18,962 bases of DNA from DASVTR01 sp033855775 (GCA_033855775.1 JAWVFT010000111.1:1-18962), one strand, 5' to 3'; shown: positions 6,166-13,904, counted from the first letter of the stretch. Notes: generated from the letters alone by a model not told the origin. Numbers and translations: made by a program.

Positions 6166-7293
6166 TTGACCGCGCCTGATTTGAAGCAAACACCACTGAA
6201 TGCCGCGCACCGTCGTCTCGGCGGGCGCATGGTTGATTTCGGCGGCTGGGACATGCCCGTGCAGTATCCTGCGGGGACGGTCGAGGAGCACAACGCCACG
6301 CGCACGCGCGCAGGTCTCTTCGATGTCTCGCACATGGGCGAGATTGACGTGCGCGGCCCCGAAGCCATCGCCTTCGTCAATCGTCTCTGCTCGAACGACG
6401 CCGCGAAACTCGTTGACGGGCAAGCGCATTATTCCGCGCTGACCACGCCCGAAGGCACGGTCGTTGACGACCTGCTCGTCTATCGCTTCGCTGCCGACCA
6501 TCTGCTGCTGGTCGTCAACGCCGGGACGACCGAGAAGGATTGGGATTGGATTCAGTCTCATCATGAAGGCGAAGCTGTCAAGCTTGCGAACGTGAGCGCA
6601 AACTATTGCCAGATTGCCTTGCAGGGGCCGGACGCGCTTCGCATCTTGCAGCCTTTGACGGACGTGCCGCTGGCCGAGATTAAGTACTATCATTTTCGAG
6701 AGGGAACGGTCGACGGCGTGCAGTCAATCGTCTCGCGCACGGGCTACACGGGCGAGGACGGCTTTGAGGTTTACGCCGCCGCGGACAAGGCGGAGCAACT
6801 CTGGGAGCGACTGCTCGACGCCGGAAAAGCAGGGACGCCGGAAGGCGTCTTGCCCTGCGGGCTGGCCGCGCGCAACACGCTCCGGCTCGAAGCGGCGATG
6901 GCTCTCTACGGCCACGAGATTGACGAAACGACGACGCTGCTCGAAGCCAACCTCGGCTGGATTTGCAAGCTCAACAAGGGCGACTTCACGGGGCGCGAGC
7001 GGCTGGCGCGGCAGAAGGAAGAGGGCGTCAGGCAAAAGCTCGTCGGCTTTGAGATGACAGAGCGCGGCATCGCGCGCGACACGCAGGAAGTCGTCATCAA
7101 CGGCGAACGACTGGGCCGCGTCACTTCGGGCAGCCCCGCTCCGTACTTGAAGAAGAACATCGGGCTGGCCTACGTTCCCGTCGAGCATTCGAGCGAAGGG
7201 CAAGCAATCCAGATTGACGTGCGTGGCCGTCTGGTCGAAGCCGTCATCGTCAAGACGCCTTTTTATAAACGAGAGAAGAGCAGTGACAAGTGA
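6166..7293 (+). CDS. gcvT: Glycine cleavage system T protein (aminomethyltransferase)
   Basis: A 375-aa tetrahydrofolate-dependent aminomethyltransferase, full length for the family. It takes the aminomethyl group from the lipoyl arm of H protein, releasing ammonia and forming 5,10-methylene-tetrahydrofolate. Signatures include LGGRMVDFGGWDMPVQY near the start, GLFDVSHMGE, the conserved Asp pair in GTVVDDLLVYRF (Asp101/102), RTGYTGEDGFEVY, the GLAARNTLRLEAAMALYGHE segment and a C-terminal GCV_T_C domain (GRVTSGSPAPYLKKNIGLAYV). TTG is the start, supported by AGGAGA about six bases upstream. The last codons and stop (SSDK*) are encoded by the heptad repeat at 7281-7355, so the tail is repeat-derived. 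It is the first gene of the gcvTHPAPB run. Confidence 0.97.
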   Translation: MTAPDLKQTPLNAAHRRLGGRMVDFGGWDMPVQYPAGTVEEHNATRTRAGLFDVSHMGEIDVRGPEAIAFVNRLCSNDAAKLVDGQAHYSALTTPEGTVVDDLLVYRFAADHLLLVVNAGTTEKDWDWIQSHHEGEAVKLANVSANYCQIALQGPDALRILQPLTDVPLAEIKYYHFREGTVDGVQSIVSRTGYTGEDGFEVYAAADKAEQLWERLLDAGKAGTPEGVLPCGLAARNTLRLEAAMALYGHEIDETTTLLEANLGWICKLNKGDFTGRERLARQKEEGVRQKLVGFEMTERGIARDTQEVVINGERLGRVTSGSPAPYLKKNIGLAYVPVEHSSEGQAIQIDVRGRLVEAVIVKTPFYKREKSSDK

Positions 7294-7355
7294 CGAGTGA
7301 CGAGTGACGAGTTAAAGCGTTTTGCTTGTCACTCGTCACTTGTCGCTCGCCACTG
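7281..7355. repeat. Heptad-repeat hairpin between gcvT and gcvH (GTGACGA units)
   Basis: Four tandem GTGACRA units (7283-7310) lie in a 31-bp arm (7281-7311) that pairs with 7325-7355 (26 of 31) across a 13-nt loop. The left arm contains the gcvT stop codon, and the right arm ends 24 bp before the gcvH ATG. In mRNA this would be a long imperfect hairpin within the gcv operon, and could set the ratio of T to H and P proteins by partial termination or processing. That effect is inference. Confidence 0.8.
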
Positions 7356-7379
7356 TTCCAGAAGGAGAATCAAGCAGGC

Positions 7380-7772
7380 ATGGCGAATATTCCAGAGAAT
7401 CTACAATACAGTAAAGATCACGAATGGATCGGCGTCGAGGGCGACATCGGGACTATCGGGATTACGGATCACGCGCAGCATTCGCTCGGTGATGTCGTGT
7501 ATGTCGAATTGCCGAAGGTCGGCGAGACTTTTGAGGCGCATGAATCGTTCGGCTCGGTCGAATCGGTCAAGGCCGTTTCGGAAATCTTCACGCCCGTCGG
7601 CGGCGAAGTCACCGAAGTCAACGAAGCGCTTCAGGATGAGCCGGAGAAGGTCAACACAGACCCTTACAAAGAGGGCTGGATGATTCGCATTCGCATGAAA
7701 AATCCGGGCGAGGTTGACAGCCTTCTGACCGCCGCCGAATACGAAGATTTTACGAAAGCGGAGACAGAATAA
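7380..7772 (+). CDS. gcvH: Glycine cleavage system H protein (lipoyl carrier)
   Basis: A 130-aa H protein, the swinging-arm carrier that shuttles the aminomethyl group between P and T proteins and is reoxidised by L protein. The lipoylation site is Lys64 in the ESVKAVSE motif. The start MANIPENLQYSKDHEW is typical of the family, so ATG at 7380 is preferred; the frame is open back to 7326, but those codons come from the heptad repeat. AAGGAG lies about 16 bases upstream, farther than usual. The gene follows the hairpin after gcvT and is only 3 bp from gcvPA, so H and P are closely linked in translation. Confidence 0.97.
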   Translation: MANIPENLQYSKDHEWIGVEGDIGTIGITDHAQHSLGDVVYVELPKVGETFEAHESFGSVESVKAVSEIFTPVGGEVTEVNEALQDEPEKVNTDPYKEGWMIRIRMKNPGEVDSLLTAAEYEDFTKAETE

Positions 7773-7775
7773 AAG

Positions 7776-9125
7776 TTGCGCTACATCCCAAACTCGCCGG
7801 AGGAGCGCGCCGAGATGTTGCGCACGGTCGGGCTGACCTCGGCGGAAGAATTGTTCGACTCGATTCCGGCGGAGATGCGTTTGCGCGCTCATCTCAACAC
7901 GCCCGCCGCCATCTCCGAGATGGAACTGCTGGCGGGCTTTGAAAGCATGGCGGCGCGCAACAACGCCGCCCGCCGTCCATCGTTCCTCGGCGCAGGAGCC
8001 TACTCTCACTACTCGCCGACGGTCGTTGATTACCTCATTCAACGCTCCGAATTTTTCACGGCCTACACGCCTTATCAACCCGAAATCTCGCAAGGCACGC
8101 TGCAAGCCATCTTCGAGTTTCAAACGCTGGTCTGCCAGTTGACGGGCATGGATGTCGCCAACGCCTCTATGTACGACGGCTCGACCGCGCTGGCCGAAGC
8201 CGTCTTGATGGCCGAACGCATCACGCGCCGCAAGAAGATTATCACTTCGACCGCCGTGCATCCCGAATATCTGGAAGTCGTTGACACATACGTTCAGCAC
8301 TACGGGATTGAACTGCAACGACTGGACGTTGACGCCTCAACCGGGCTGACGGCTGACGAGGCTCTCGCGGCCCTTGACGACCAGACAGCCGCGCTCGTCA
8401 TCCAGTCGCCAAACTTCTTCGGCTGCATCGAAGACGCGCACGCGCTCTCCGAAAAAGCCCACGCCGTCGGCGCGCTGCTCATCGTCGCCATCACGGAATC
8501 CATCTCGCTCGGACTGCTGCGCCCGCCCGGCGCGTGCGACGCCGACATCGTTGTCGCCGAAGGGCAATCGTTCGGCATCCCGCTCTCGTTCGGCGGGCCT
8601 TACCTCGGCCTCTTTGCGACGCGCGACAAGTATGCGCGACAGATGCCGGGCCGTCTCGTCGGCGAAGCTTATGACAAGCAGGGCCGTCGCGGCTTTGTGC
8701 TCACGCTCGCCACGCGCGAGCAGCACATCCGGCGCGAGAAAGCGACCTCCAACATTTGCACGAACGAAGGACTCATCGCTTTGGCCGCGACCGTTTACAT
8801 GGAGACGATGGGACGGCGCGGGATTCAGGAAGTCGCGGAGCAATGCGCGCAGAAGGCGGCCTACGCCGCGCGAAAAATTTCAGAGCTTGAGGGCTTCTCG
8901 CTGCCCTACTCCGGCGCGCGTTTTAACGAGTTCGTCGTCCGCGCGCCCGTCGCCGCCGCAGAGTTGCTCTCGCGTCTCGGCGCGGAGAAAGAGATAACGG
9001 GCGGGCTCGCGCTCTCGCGCTACTATGCCGACCGCGCAAACGATTTTCTAGTCTGCGTCACGGAGACCAACTCGCGCGCCGAGATTGACGCGCTGGTCGA
9101 GGGATTGAAAGCTTTAACCGTCTAG
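7776..9125 (+). CDS. gcvPA: Glycine dehydrogenase (decarboxylating) subunit 1
   Basis: A 449-aa N-terminal half of the split P protein. With subunit 2 it decarboxylates glycine and transfers the aminomethyl group to the lipoyl arm of H protein. The start MRYIPNSPEERAEMLRTVG is characteristic of the family, which supports TTG at 7776. Further signatures are FLGAGAYSHYSPTVVDYLI, FFTAYTPYQPEISQGTLQ, FQTLVCQLTGMDVANASMYD, and the late REQHIRREKATSNICTNEGL. It lacks the PLP lysine, as expected, because that residue lies in the PB subunit. The gene is 3 bp after gcvH and 81 bp before gcvPB. Confidence 0.97.
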   Translation: MRYIPNSPEERAEMLRTVGLTSAEELFDSIPAEMRLRAHLNTPAAISEMELLAGFESMAARNNAARRPSFLGAGAYSHYSPTVVDYLIQRSEFFTAYTPYQPEISQGTLQAIFEFQTLVCQLTGMDVANASMYDGSTALAEAVLMAERITRRKKIITSTAVHPEYLEVVDTYVQHYGIELQRLDVDASTGLTADEALAALDDQTAALVIQSPNFFGCIEDAHALSEKAHAVGALLIVAITESISLGLLRPPGACDADIVVAEGQSFGIPLSFGGPYLGLFATRDKYARQMPGRLVGEAYDKQGRRGFVLTLATREQHIRREKATSNICTNEGLIALAATVYMETMGRRGIQEVAEQCAQKAAYAARKISELEGFSLPYSGARFNEFVVRAPVAAAELLSRLGAEKEITGGLALSRYYADRANDFLVCVTETNSRAEIDALVEGLKALTV

Positions 9126-9127
9126 CA

Positions 9128-9208
9128 ATTGATTCGTAGATGGCAAGAACGCGCCAGCGCGAACGAATGACCGGACGATTAAACGAAGCAACGGCTGAAC
9201 GAATCAAT
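9128..9208. repeat. Short-oligomer repeat with inverted ends before gcvPB
   Basis: ATTGATTCGT (9128-9137) is a perfect 10-bp inverted repeat of ACGAATCAAT (9199-9208), whose last two bases are the first two of the gcvPB ATG. Between them ACG recurs about every 8 bp at the right-hand end (AACGAAGC, AACGGCTG, AACGAATC). The stem could occlude the gcvPB start, and no good Shine-Dalgarno is visible there. Confidence 0.4.
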
Positions 9209-10727
9209 GAGCATCACGAAAGTCACATCGCACATCTCGCAGAACGAAGGTTTAATTTTTGAACGCTCGCAGCCGGGGCGCGTCGGCTATCGTCTGCCGC
9301 CGCTCGACGTTGAAGAGACTCCGCTCGATGAACTCATCCCGCAAAACCTGCGTCGCACGGACGACCTCGAAGGCATGCCGGAAGTGAGCGAGGTTGATGT
9401 CGTGCGCCACTTCACGCGCATTTCGACGTGGAACTATTCGATTGACCTCGGCATGTACCCGCTCGGCTCATGCACTATGAAGTACAACTCGCGGCTCAAC
9501 GAAAAGGTTGCGCGCATAGCGGGCTTCGGCAACCTGCACCCGCTCGCTTCCGCCGAAGACGCGCAGGGAGCTTTGCGGTTGATTCACGAGCTACAGGAAA
9601 GTCTCTCGGAGATTACGGGCCTCGCCGGAGTCTCGCTGCAACCGGCGGCGGGCGCGCACGGCGAGATGACCGGAGTGATGCTGATTCGCGCCTTCATTGA
9701 CGCGCGCGACGGAGCGGGCGCGTCCGCCACTCGGCGCACGATGTTGATTCCCGATTCGGCGCACGGAACCAACCCCGCGTCAGCCAACCTTTCAGGCTTT
9801 AACGTCAAGACGATTCGCTCGACCGCCGAAGGCTTCACAGATCTCGAACACCTGCGCGAGTTGTGCGCGCACGGCGACGTGGCGGGCTTGATGTTGACCA
9901 ACCCGAACACGCTCGGCCTCTTTGAAAAAAACATTAGTGAGATTTGCCGGATTGTCCACGACGCGGGCGGGCTCGTCTATATGGACGGCGCGAACATGAA
10001 CGCGCTGGTCGGCGTCGCGCGCCCCGGCGACATGGGCGTGGATGTCATACACCTGAACCTGCACAAGACTTTTTCCACGCCGCACGGCGGCGGCGGCCCC
10101 GGCTGCGGCCCTTGCTGCTGCACGAAAGAACTCGAACCGTTTCTGCCCGTGCCGCGCGTCGTCAAAGACGCCGACGCTTTCCGCTTAGACTTCGACCGAC
10201 CGCAATCCATCGGTCGCGTCAAAGCCTTCTACGGCAACTTCGGCATGATGGTGCGCGCCCTTTCATACATCCAGACGCACGGCTACGACGGGCTGAGAGA
10301 AGCGACCGAAGCGGCTGTGCTCAACGCGCGCTACATCGCGCAGGGGCTGGCCTCAGATTACGACAAGCCGTTCGAGGCCGCGCCGATGCACGAGGTCGTC
10401 TTCACGGACAAACGCCAATCGCGCAAGGGCGTCCACACGCTCGACATCGCCAAGCGGCTCATCGACTACGGCTTTCATCCGATGACCATCTACTTCCCTT
10501 TGATTGTGCAGGGCGCGATGTTGATTGAGCCGACGGAATCGGTCGGGCGCGCAGAGCTTGACCAGTTCATCGAAGCCATGCGCTCGATTGCGCGCGAAGC
10601 CGTCGAAGACCCTGAGACTGTGATGAGCGCTCCACACTCGACGCGCATCGGTCGGCTCGACGAAGCCGCCGCCGCGCGCAAGCCGGTCCTTCGTTGGAAG
10701 CCTAAAACGGCAACCACTTCAGCTTAA
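9207..10727 (+). CDS. gcvPB: Glycine dehydrogenase (decarboxylating) subunit 2
   Basis: A 506-aa PLP-binding half of the split P protein. The lysine that forms the Schiff base with PLP is Lys287 in NLHKTFSTPHGGGGPGCGP. Other family blocks are GMYPLGSCTMKYNSRLNE, GVSLQPAAGAHGEMTGVML, DSAHGTNPASANLSGF, LTNPNTLGLFE and MDGANMNALVG. Length is normal to slightly long for this subunit, with an alanine-rich tail (about 480-506). It pairs with gcvPA upstream. The ATG is preceded by an 81-bp gap holding an inverted repeat that overlaps the start codon. No lipoamide dehydrogenase (L protein) gene is in the window, which is common because L protein is shared with other complexes. Confidence 0.97.
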   Translation: MSITKVTSHISQNEGLIFERSQPGRVGYRLPPLDVEETPLDELIPQNLRRTDDLEGMPEVSEVDVVRHFTRISTWNYSIDLGMYPLGSCTMKYNSRLNEKVARIAGFGNLHPLASAEDAQGALRLIHELQESLSEITGLAGVSLQPAAGAHGEMTGVMLIRAFIDARDGAGASATRRTMLIPDSAHGTNPASANLSGFNVKTIRSTAEGFTDLEHLRELCAHGDVAGLMLTNPNTLGLFEKNISEICRIVHDAGGLVYMDGANMNALVGVARPGDMGVDVIHLNLHKTFSTPHGGGGPGCGPCCCTKELEPFLPVPRVVKDADAFRLDFDRPQSIGRVKAFYGNFGMMVRALSYIQTHGYDGLREATEAAVLNARYIAQGLASDYDKPFEAAPMHEVVFTDKRQSRKGVHTLDIAKRLIDYGFHPMTIYFPLIVQGAMLIEPTESVGRAELDQFIEAMRSIAREAVEDPETVMSAPHSTRIGRLDEAAAARKPVLRWKPKTATTSA

Positions 10728-10749
10728 CTTTTTCAAAGCTTATTTTTTT
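10721..10749 (+). terminator. Candidate terminator at the end of the gcv operon
   Basis: AGCTT (10721-10725) can pair with AAGCT (10736-10740), followed by a T-run (10743-10749). The stem is short but the position is right: it lies between convergent genes, 0-20 bp after the gcvPB stop. Confidence 0.4.
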
Positions 10750-11533
10750 ACTGGCGCACGGAATAGCGCGTGAGAGCTTGCTGAAAGGCGTTGACGCCTT
10801 CGGGCAGCGTTTCCGCGTTGACGGGCTTGCGCGCAATCACGTCGCGTCCCTTCATGCGGTACAGAACGTTGTTGATGTTGTTGTCTGGATTAAGCACTAG
10901 TTGCGTCCAGAAGCCGTTGGAGATTTCCAGCCCGGACAGTTTGCCGTCATCCAGCGCATAGACGAAGACGTTGGCTCTGTCGAGCACGGCCTTTTGAATG
11001 CTGACGCCGACCGTGCCGCCGTTCGCTGCTCTCTCCCGCTCAAACTCAAAGCGGCCCTTCTGAAAATAATCCACCATCTTGTCGTTCATGAAAAACATGA
11101 TGATGTCTTTGGATTCGCCGCTGCCGAGGCTCGCCACTTTGCCGCCGCCGCCGAAACCGTAGTAAGCAGGCAGCGTCCATCCTTTCGGCGTCCGACGGCT
11201 AATCACGCCGTAGCCTTTGGTGGTGGTTGAAAACATCACAGTTACCTTGACGACGTGCGGGATGACGGCGACCGCTTCGGCCTTTTCGACGACTTCACGC
11301 GGAATCCCTTCGGCGCCCGGCAGAGCCATAATCGTGTCTATGATTTTTGCAGCCTTCTCAGACCTCTCGACGGCGTTCTTCACCTGCGGCGAGACGATTT
11401 TCTGCGCCGCTGCCGGAGCGCAACAAAGGGCCGCGACAACAATCGCGGCGAGCGACAGGAAAGCAGTTGGCAGCGTAGTTGGCAGCACAGCTACAAACTG
11501 TGCTGCCCAACGATTTTGAGTCTCAGTAATCAT
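10748..11533 (-). CDS. Secreted SYLF (Ysc84-type) domain protein
   Basis: A protein of 261 aa from the ATG at 11533. TTG at 11539, six bases after a GGAG, is an alternative start adding two residues. A long signal peptide (about 1-43, cleaved near AAA|Q) is followed by a SYLF/Ysc84 domain: VEKAEAVAVIPHV, GYGVISRR, GWTLPAYYGFGGGGKVASLGS, DIIMFFMND, GTVGVSIQKAVLDRANVFVYA and LSGLEISNGF. Bacterial members are envelope proteins, and eukaryotic relatives bind phosphoinositides; the role here is unknown. It lies 27 bp after the ferredoxin gene in the same direction and ends against gcvPB convergently. The signal peptide's early part is encoded by a palindromic repeat (11465-11511), which explains its unusual length. 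Confidence 0.85.
   Translation of the reverse strand: MITETQNRWAAQFVAVLPTTLPTAFLSLAAIVVAALCCAPAAAQKIVSPQVKNAVERSEKAAKIIDTIMALPGAEGIPREVVEKAEAVAVIPHVVKVTVMFSTTTKGYGVISRRTPKGWTLPAYYGFGGGGKVASLGSGESKDIIMFFMNDKMVDYFQKGRFEFERERAANGGTVGVSIQKAVLDRANVFVYALDDGKLSGLEISNGFWTQLVLNPDNNINNVLYRMKGRDVIARKPVNAETLPEGVNAFQQALTRYSVRQ
11465..11511. repeat. REP-like palindrome inside the SYLF signal-peptide coding region
   Basis: GTTGGCAGCACAG (11478-11490) pairs with CTGTGCTGCCCAAC (11498-11511), leaving one bulged C and a 7-nt loop. The AGTTGGCAGC portion of the left arm is repeated directly 12 bp away (11465 and 11477). The palindrome is read in frame as part of residues 8-20. Confidence 0.5.
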
Positions 11534-11560
11534 TGCCAATTCAAACTCCGTCTTGAAAGA

Positions 11561-12007
11561 TTAGTTTTCGCTTTCAATGCTCGCGCTTGCTGACGGCTCG
11601 CCTTCCGGCTCTCCCGCGTAAGGCACTTTGAGGAGCGCGAGCCTTGCGACGACGCGCCCGTTGAGCAAGTGTTCCTCGATGATTTCCGGCACGTCTGCGG
11701 CGCGCACCTGCGCGTACCAGATGCCTTCCGGGTAGACAAGCACCGCCGCGCCGACGGCGCATAAGCCGACCGAACTGCAATCGGTCAAGACGATGCTGCC
11801 CTGCGGATTTCGTCCCTTCTTCTCTTTGCCGTAGAGCAGCCCGCGCGCTTTCAACTCGCGGTCGAAGGCTTCCTTAACTTCGCTGCTGCCCACAGCCGTG
11901 CATGATTTTCCGTTGCACACAAAGACGTGATGGCGAATCGGCGCGTAAGCCACGGGAGCAAGGGCGCAGACGTGCTCACGGTCTTCCAAATTAAGTCGTT
12001 CACTCAT
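11561..12007 (-). CDS. Thioredoxin-like [2Fe-2S] ferredoxin
   Basis: A 148-aa cytoplasmic electron carrier of the thioredoxin-like [2Fe-2S] ferredoxin family. Candidate cluster ligands are Cys31 and Cys36 (HVFVCNGKSC, C-X4-C) and Cys77 and Cys83 (TDCSSVGLC). The family's VYPEGIWYAQV strand follows at the normal distance from Cys83. The second pair is C-X5-C where the family normally has C-X3-C, with Ser79 at the usual cysteine position. Cys14 is an extra non-motif cysteine. The C-terminal tail of about 25 residues is Glu/Ser/Ala-rich. It probably forms an operon with the downstream SYLF gene. The redox partner cannot be told from context. No strong ribosome-binding site precedes the ATG. Confidence 0.85.
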   Translation of the reverse strand: MSERLNLEDREHVCALAPVAYAPIRHHVFVCNGKSCTAVGSSEVKEAFDRELKARGLLYGKEKKGRNPQGSIVLTDCSSVGLCAVGAAVLVYPEGIWYAQVRAADVPEIIEEHLLNGRVVARLALLKVPYAGEPEGEPSASASIESEN

Positions 12008-12073
12008 AGCAATAACTCATCTCTTTCTCGTCCAAAGCCAGATGCTAACACGAAGCGTTTGGCGCTGGAAATC

Positions 12074-12093
12074 GCCGGAAAACAATTTCCGGC
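12074..12093. promoter_or_regulatory. Perfect dyad in the divergent intergenic region
   Basis: GCCGGAAA and TTTCCGGC flank ACAA (8-bp arms, 4-nt loop) between the leftward ferredoxin gene and the rightward protease gene. It could be an operator or an RNA hairpin in the ferredoxin leader. No known regulator's consensus is recognised. Confidence 0.35.
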
Positions 12094-12112
12094 CCGTCGA
12101 TGAGAGGAGCTT

Positions 12113-12141
12113 TTGCTTGCGGCGCGGTGGTTAATGTAAGA
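12113..12141 (+). promoter_or_regulatory. Candidate promoter for the protease gene
   Basis: TTGCTT (12113-12118), a 17-bp spacer and TAAGAT (12136-12141; 4 of 6). It gives a leader of about 100 nt before the ATG at 12248. Weak by sequence, but well placed. Confidence 0.35.
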
Positions 12142-12247
12142 TGACGTGCGAGGGGCGACCATTCGACCAGCCGCGCGAAGTTGAACGGCAGTGTCTAAGG
12201 TCGCCTGCTTTAATGTTTCGGCGGATTGCGCTTTCAAGATTTGCAGT

Positions 12248-13888
12248 ATGGCGACCGGTTTGGTCATTCACATTGCGGCGGGCGAAGACAGGCACACGGA
12301 AATTGTGTCGCAAGACCGCGTTCGTATCGGAGCCAGCGCGGATTGCGATTTGCAACTGCGCGCTTCGGCCCTGACGACTTCGCCGATTGCTCCCGGCGTC
12401 GCGCTCGAACTAACGCGCAGCCACGGCTTTTATCGCGTCACAGACTTTAACCCCTCGCTCGGCATCACCAGGAACGGCGAGCCGCTCGTCGAAGACGACA
12501 AGGTTGACGAAGGCGACGAGTTTAGCTTTGCCTCTTCCAACCTGACCTTGCAATTCTTTCCGGTCAGCGCGCTTCCGGCTCTCGTTCGCTCGCGCCGCGA
12601 AACGCAGGTCGCGCCCTTCATCGAGCAAGCCGCATTGGAATCCGCCGCCACCGCGCGGCGCGACGACGCGAAAGTCTTCCTCCGCGAGTTCACGCGCGAA
12701 CTGGTCAGCGAGATAAAGCTGAGCACGAAGTTGACGGCATTGTTCATCAGCATCGTGCTCGTCGGCGGGCTGCTCTATCTAGGCTTCGTCGGCTACAAAG
12801 AGATACAGCGCAACCGTCGTCTTGTCGAAGACCAGAACGCGGAGTTGGCGGCGGTCAAGAAACAGATTCAAAAGACCAACGACCAAATCTCCGGCCTCGA
12901 CCAATCGAACCAGACCATTCTCAACAGCCTCTCGCTCGCCCCGAAGATGCGCAGCGACTACGGCGGCGGCGTCTGCCTGATTTCCGGCTCATATTATTTT
13001 GTCGAAGCCAGAACGGGCCGCCCGCTTCGTTACCCGGAAGTGCAGACGGACGACGAAGGAATGGTGATTCAGAGCAGCACGGAGCCTTTGCAACTGACGC
13101 CGGAAGGCAAAGGCTCAATCGCCGAGTACGAGTTTGTCGGCACGGGCTTTTATGTCGGCGAGGGTTACGTGCTGACCAATCGCCACGTCGCGCAGCCGTG
13201 GCTGGCAGACGAGCGAGCGCAGAGCTTGACCAGCAGCGTCAGCGGCCAGCCGCGCCTCAAGAAATTGATAGCCTACTTCCCTGACATCACACAGCCCTTC
13301 GCGCTCAAGTTTAAGATGGCGGCGCAAACCGACGACCTCGCCGTCTGCATGTTCGATGTCAAGGATGTGCCGTCGAACATTCCCGTCTTGCCGCTCGACA
13401 AGGAATCTTCGGACGCCGTTTCAATCGGCAAGACGGTCGTGATGATGGGTTATCCGAACGGCCCCGACAGGCTGCTCGCCCTGCGCGACGACGCGGAGGC
13501 GCGGATGATTCAAGCCCGTTGCGGCTCGTCGCTCGAATCCCTGCTCGGCTGTCTGGCCGACAAGAATCGCATCCAGCCGCTCACGACGCAGGGCAATATC
13601 ACAGACTTAGACCCGCATCGCATCGTCTACGACGCGCGCACGGCGGAGGGCGGCAGCGGCGCGCCGCTCTTCGGACAGACCGGGCGAGTCATCGGCGTCA
13701 ACTTCGCGGTCTTCACGGAAAACACCGCTTCAAACTTTGCCGTGCCAATTCGCTTCGGCCTCACCTTGCTGCAACGCGCAGGCTGGAAGTCGCCGGAGAT
13801 TGTCGAGACGACTACACTCAACGAGAACGCGAACGCAAACCAGACGGCTCCGCGCAATCCTGCTGCTACCGGCAACTCATCACGCTAG
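12248..13888 (+). CDS. Transmembrane FHA-like / trypsin-like serine protease
   Basis: A protein of 546 aa from ATG 12248; GTG at 12191 would add 19 Cys-containing residues outside the domain. Order of parts: an FHA-like beta domain (about 1-110, starting GLVIHIAAGEDR, then VRIGASADCDLQL and ITRNGEPL), one transmembrane helix (about 162-186), a coiled coil (about 190-235), then a chymotrypsin-fold protease. The catalytic triad is visible: His313 (LTNRHVAQ), Asp363 (TDDLAV) and Ser470 (EGGSGAP), with the oxyanion-forming glycines and a following VIGVNFAVF strand. By the positive-inside expectation the FHA part is cytoplasmic and the protease periplasmic. The usual phosphothreonine-binding SRxH motif is not visible in the FHA-like domain, so phosphopeptide binding is doubtful. 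Substrate unknown. Confidence 0.85.
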   Translation: MATGLVIHIAAGEDRHTEIVSQDRVRIGASADCDLQLRASALTTSPIAPGVALELTRSHGFYRVTDFNPSLGITRNGEPLVEDDKVDEGDEFSFASSNLTLQFFPVSALPALVRSRRETQVAPFIEQAALESAATARRDDAKVFLREFTRELVSEIKLSTKLTALFISIVLVGGLLYLGFVGYKEIQRNRRLVEDQNAELAAVKKQIQKTNDQISGLDQSNQTILNSLSLAPKMRSDYGGGVCLISGSYYFVEARTGRPLRYPEVQTDDEGMVIQSSTEPLQLTPEGKGSIAEYEFVGTGFYVGEGYVLTNRHVAQPWLADERAQSLTSSVSGQPRLKKLIAYFPDITQPFALKFKMAAQTDDLAVCMFDVKDVPSNIPVLPLDKESSDAVSIGKTVVMMGYPNGPDRLLALRDDAEARMIQARCGSSLESLLGCLADKNRIQPLTTQGNITDLDPHRIVYDARTAEGGSGAPLFGQTGRVIGVNFAVFTENTASNFAVPIRFGLTLLQRAGWKSPEIVETTTLNENANANQTAPRNPAATGNSSR

Positions 13889-13904
13889 AGCTTCAACGAG
13901 CTTT

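Noticed and set aside
7281..7355. CRISPR-like array
   Set aside because: The units are only 7 bp, contiguous and without spacers, and they form inverted arms; this is a short tandem repeat hairpin, with no cas genes nearby.
7401..8318. 305-codon open frame antisense to gcvH and gcvPA
   Set aside because: It lies entirely opposite two unmistakable glycine cleavage genes and has no recognisable motif.
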